Assembly (NCBI RefSeq): GCF_013409005.1
Contig: NZ_JACBZO010000001.1
Span: 2,232,001 to 2,296,000, forward strand
Source: Demequina lutea
GTDB lineage: Bacteria; Actinomycetota; Actinomycetes; Actinomycetales; Demequinaceae
Reading direction: 5' to 3'
DNA length: 64,000 nucleotides
The first letter of the stretch is position 1. The number at the start of each line of letters is the position of its first letter. Under the pieces are notes generated by a model. That model saw nothing but the letters and a program-made list of their open reading frames with translations, did no database searches and had not been told where the DNA came from. Below are positions 61,469 through 64,000 of this stretch, one piece after another. The position numbers and the translations under genes were made by a program.

Positions 61469-62686
61469 CTACCGTTGCTGCCATTCGATGGCGCGCTCAA
61501 TCAGCGCCAGGTCGGAGCCCCGCGGCCCAACCAGGCAAACCCCTATGGGGCCTGCATCGGTCATCGCGAGGGGAACTGATAGAGCGGGCCTCCCGGTGAG
61601 CCCCGCGATCGCCGTCATGCCCAGGGTCGCCTCGCGTAGGGCATTGAGGGTCTCGGCATCCGCGCCGACGCTCGGAGCGGCCGACGCGGCGGTAGGCAGC
61701 ACCAACACGTCGTCGCCGAGCGCCGCATCAATTTCCGCCGCGAGCCTCCGCACGGTGACGAGACCCTTCTCCTCCCGCTCGTCAGTCACGGCCCGCGCCC
61801 ACTCGAACCGGGCCTCAATGTCGGGGGCGAGCGCGCCCGGGTGGGCATCGACCCAGGCGCCGTCAGCCCGCCACGCTTCCGCGGACTGCGTGACTCTGAA
61901 TGCCTCAAAAAGCTCGCGCACGGGCGGAAGGCCGACACGCACGGGGGCCTCTATTACCCCGGCGCTCGCTAGCCCTGCGACGACGTCCCTCACGGCCGCG
62001 GTGGCGTCGGGAGTGGCCGCACCGTTCACCTCCTCGCAGATCAGCACACGCGCGGAAGGCTTGGTCTCGATGCGCCGCTCGAGCCCAACCGTCGCCGTTG
62101 CGAGCATCATAAAACCGTCTCTCGTGAGCCAACCGACGGTGTCGTAACGCGGCGCGAGCGGCAGCACCCCCGCGAGCGTCACGGCGCCGTGCGTGGTCCG
62201 CAGCCCCCATAGTCCCTGGTAGGAAGCTGGGATTCGAATCGAGCCCGCCGTGTCGCTTCCGACGCCGATGTCGGCCTGGCCAAGAGCCACGGCGCTTGCG
62301 GGGCCGCTCGACGAACCTCCGGGGATCCCACCTCTCACCGCAGGATTCGGCGCGGTGCCGTAGTCGGGGTTGAGCCCCGCAATCGAGTATGCGAACTGGT
62401 CCGTCTGCGCGATTCCCGCGACGTCCGCCCCCGCATCGAGCAGCGCCTGGACGGAAGGCGCAGTCTCGAGCTCTACAGGCGCCTCGGCGAGGTACGCGCG
62501 GGATCCGGCGCCGATGCGCTGACCCGCGATCGCGAAGATGTCCTTGACGGCCACGGTGCGCCCACGCAGCGGACCGAGTCCCAAACCCTTGACGAGCGGC
62601 TCTCCCACGACTCGCCACACCCTGGTGTCCATTTCCTGCGAGGGCGCGCCGTTGCCAGGTGGGCGCACCGCTGGGATGTCAGCCAT
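61469..62686 (-). CDS. Amidase signature family enzyme
   Basis: 405 residues from ATG 62686 with AAAGG seven bases upstream. Ser-cisSer-Lys triad: Lys in TVAVKDIFAIAG, Ser in GGIPGGSSSGPASAVALG and the second Ser in SDTAGSIRIPASYQG. Cytoplasmic. Substrate unknown; family includes AtzF- and GatA-like enzymes; no gatB or gatC nearby, so an aryl- or small-amide hydrolase is likely. 397 bp upstream to the next gene lack any supported gene. Confidence 0.92.
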   Translation of the reverse strand: MADIPAVRPPGNGAPSQEMDTRVWRVVGEPLVKGLGLGPLRGRTVAVKDIFAIAGQRIGAGSRAYLAEAPVELETAPSVQALLDAGADVAGIAQTDQFAYSIAGLNPDYGTAPNPAVRGGIPGGSSSGPASAVALGQADIGVGSDTAGSIRIPASYQGLWGLRTTHGAVTLAGVLPLAPRYDTVGWLTRDGFMMLATATVGLERRIETKPSARVLICEEVNGAATPDATAAVRDVVAGLASAGVIEAPVRVGLPPVRELFEAFRVTQSAEAWRADGAWVDAHPGALAPDIEARFEWARAVTDEREEKGLVTVRRLAAEIDAALGDDVLVLPTAASAAPSVGADAETLNALREATLGMTAIAGLTGRPALSVPLAMTDAGPIGVCLVGPRGSDLALIERAIEWQQR

Positions 62687-63083
62687 TGACTGCCTTTCGA
62701 TGGGGGAACGCGGCGGTCCGGGCAAGTCAGACGAGTGAAGCCTCCCGCGTGCGGGAAATGGACAGCGCCCCACTTTGACTTCGAGATTACCGCCGCACCG
62801 TTTCCCCACCATGCGATCGGGCCGGGCGAGACGGTGGGCTACGCGGCCGCGAATGTACCCGGCAAATATTCACCGAGAAACTCTGTACGCCCGGGACCAT
62901 CGGCCGATAGGGCTCGTGTCCGGCGCTCCATCCCCCCTCGGAGCTCCGGTCGGCGCGAGGGCTGGGTTCGTCCCAGTCCTCGTCGTCGTTTCCGGACGGC
63001 ACATCCCCACCGCACATCCGGACGGCGCATTCGGATTACGGAGCCGGATTACGGAGCCGCCGACGCGAGACGCGCGCGAGTCC
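62687..63083. other. 397-bp gap without gene
   Basis: No coding evidence on either strand. Two direct copies of GGATTACGGAGCC lie at about 63033-63058, and CATCCGGACGG-type sequence recurs. Promoter of the amidase probably lies near 62700-62760. Confidence 0.5.
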
Positions 63084-64000
63084 CTACATGGCGTTGTACG
63101 TGACCGCGCCCGCCGTCATCGTCAGGGCGACAGGCATCACGCGCAAGGCAGAGGCCGTCAACGCGCCCGGATCGAAATCCAAGGCGACCAGGTCTGCAGG
63201 CACGCCATCCCGCACCGCCGGGAACGCCCACGTGGCGCGCAGAGCCTGGCCGATCGTCAAGGCGTTACCCGGCTCCCACGGCGACTGATTGTCGCGCGTG
63301 CGGTGCACGGCCGCCGAGATTCCCAACCACGGGTCGAGGGCCGACACGGGGGCATCCGATCCGAGACGCAGCGGCACCCCTGCGGCGGCGAGAGCGGCGT
63401 ACGGGAAAGCCCTTGCGGTGCGACCCACCCACAGTGCGTCGGTCACCTCCCGGTCGTCGAGGGCATGCTCCGGGTGAATGCCTGCCGCAATCCCTAGCGC
63501 GGCAAATCGCGACAAGTCCTCATCGCGCACCAACTGAGCGTGCTCGATCGATCCTCGCGCGCCGGTCTGTTCGAAGGCATCGAGCGCCTCCGAAACGGCC
63601 CTGTCGCCGATCGCGTGGAGCGCCACCTCAAAGCCGTGATCTCGGGCATCGGCGACAACCCTTGCGAGGTCCCCGCGTGGGTGAGCAGAATGCCCGAAGT
63701 CATGAGTCTGGGGATATGGCTCAAAGCACCAGGCCGTGCGCGTATTGAGCGCGCCGTCAGCGAAAATCTTGAGCGGACCGACCGTGACCAGCCCCCGAGT
63801 GCCCTGAACACGCCTCCCTGTGCGATCCCCGCGTGCGAGGGTCGCGTCCAAGTGTTGCGGATAGACGCCGGCCTCGACACGGAGCTGAGTGACGCCGCCC
63901 GCGACGCGTGCGGCCCACGTCTCCGGATTATCCGCCATCTCCAGGTCCATGACCCCCGTAACGCCCCTCGACGCCGCCGCCGCGACCGCGTCGCCGACCA
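63084..64000 (-). CDS. Amidohydrolase (YtcJ-like), partial
   Basis: C-terminal 305 residues; the frame continues past the window end (GDAVAAAASRGVTGVMDLEM at its edge). FADGALNTRTAW, ALHAIGDRAVSEALDAFE, SIEHAQLVRDEDLSRFA and LGSDAPVSALDPWLGISAAV with the metal-binding His and Asp are the metallo-dependent hydrolase pattern of Amidohydro_3 enzymes. Substrate unknown. Same strand as the amidase; perhaps related in amide catabolism. Confidence 0.9.
   Translation of the reverse strand, partial: VGDAVAAAASRGVTGVMDLEMADNPETWAARVAGGVTQLRVEAGVYPQHLDATLARGDRTGRRVQGTRGLVTVGPLKIFADGALNTRTAWCFEPYPQTHDFGHSAHPRGDLARVVADARDHGFEVALHAIGDRAVSEALDAFEQTGARGSIEHAQLVRDEDLSRFAALGIAAGIHPEHALDDREVTDALWVGRTARAFPYAALAAAGVPLRLGSDAPVSALDPWLGISAAVHRTRDNQSPWEPGNALTIGQALRATWAFPAVRDGVPADLVALDFDPGALTASALRVMPVALTMTAGAVTYNAM

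Overview
The window is high-GC DNA from an actinomycete, most likely of the Micrococcales type. I infer this from the tmRNA tag AETKRTDFALAA, the prfB-ftsE-ftsX-M23-smpB-ssrA block, a furA-katG pair, PucR and PadR regulators, and many genes whose -10 box lies only 6-8 nt before the start codon (leaderless mRNAs). I cannot name the genus from sequence alone.

Layout. 1-2290: right end of a mobile island inserted at the 3' end of ssrA (tyrosine integrase, small zinc-knuckle protein, excisionase whose Shine-Dalgarno lies in a hairpin, start of another gene). 2298-13714: conserved core with tmRNA, a formate/nitrite channel, a thioesterase, a DUF2207 protein, smpB, an M23 hydrolase with ftsX and ftsE (division and peptidoglycan remodelling), prfB and adhE (fermentation). 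14029-19871: a surface rhodanese under a CsoR/CstR-like operator, then an aminotransferase plus CoA-acylating semialdehyde dehydrogenase divergent from a PucR regulator, probably a beta-alanine/omega-amino-acid catabolic unit. 19977-23479: a two-gene polyprenyl-phosphate-sugar glycosylation operon.

24-49 kb is an accessory, toxin-antitoxin-rich stretch: mobile mystery proteins A/B (Fic), a second Fic protein and a deleted Fic pseudogene, two Phd/RelE-type pairs, an orphan AbiEi antitoxin with a truncated toxin, a serine recombinase with a HUH Rep-like protein, an IS3 remnant, an atypical cis-prenyltransferase of clearly lower GC, and a MEDS sensor coupled to a PAS-PAS-PAS-GGDEF-EAL protein with a very recent internal PAS duplication. 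Short repeat families are scattered between these cassettes. Housekeeping-type genes (aldo-keto reductase, DoxX, MscS, threonine aldolase, alpha/beta hydrolases with MarR, NRAMP-like transporter, ECF sigma with putative anti-sigma) are interleaved.

49-64 kb: purine nucleoside phosphorylase, katG-furA with a Fur-box-like palindrome, small lipoproteins, a PadR-HAAS pair, a COG4705 membrane protein, a heliorhodopsin (Lys238 retinal site) and a DUF4328 protein, then a DsbA-like oxidoreductase, an OHCU-decarboxylase-like protein lacking the usual His, a COG4315 lipoprotein and an SseB-type protein enclosed by an inverted pair of ~60-bp repeats, an amidase and a partial amidohydrolase. The most interesting items are the heliorhodopsin locus, the MEDS/c-di-GMP module, the excisionase hairpin, the dispersed repeats and the 240-bp Fic deletion.
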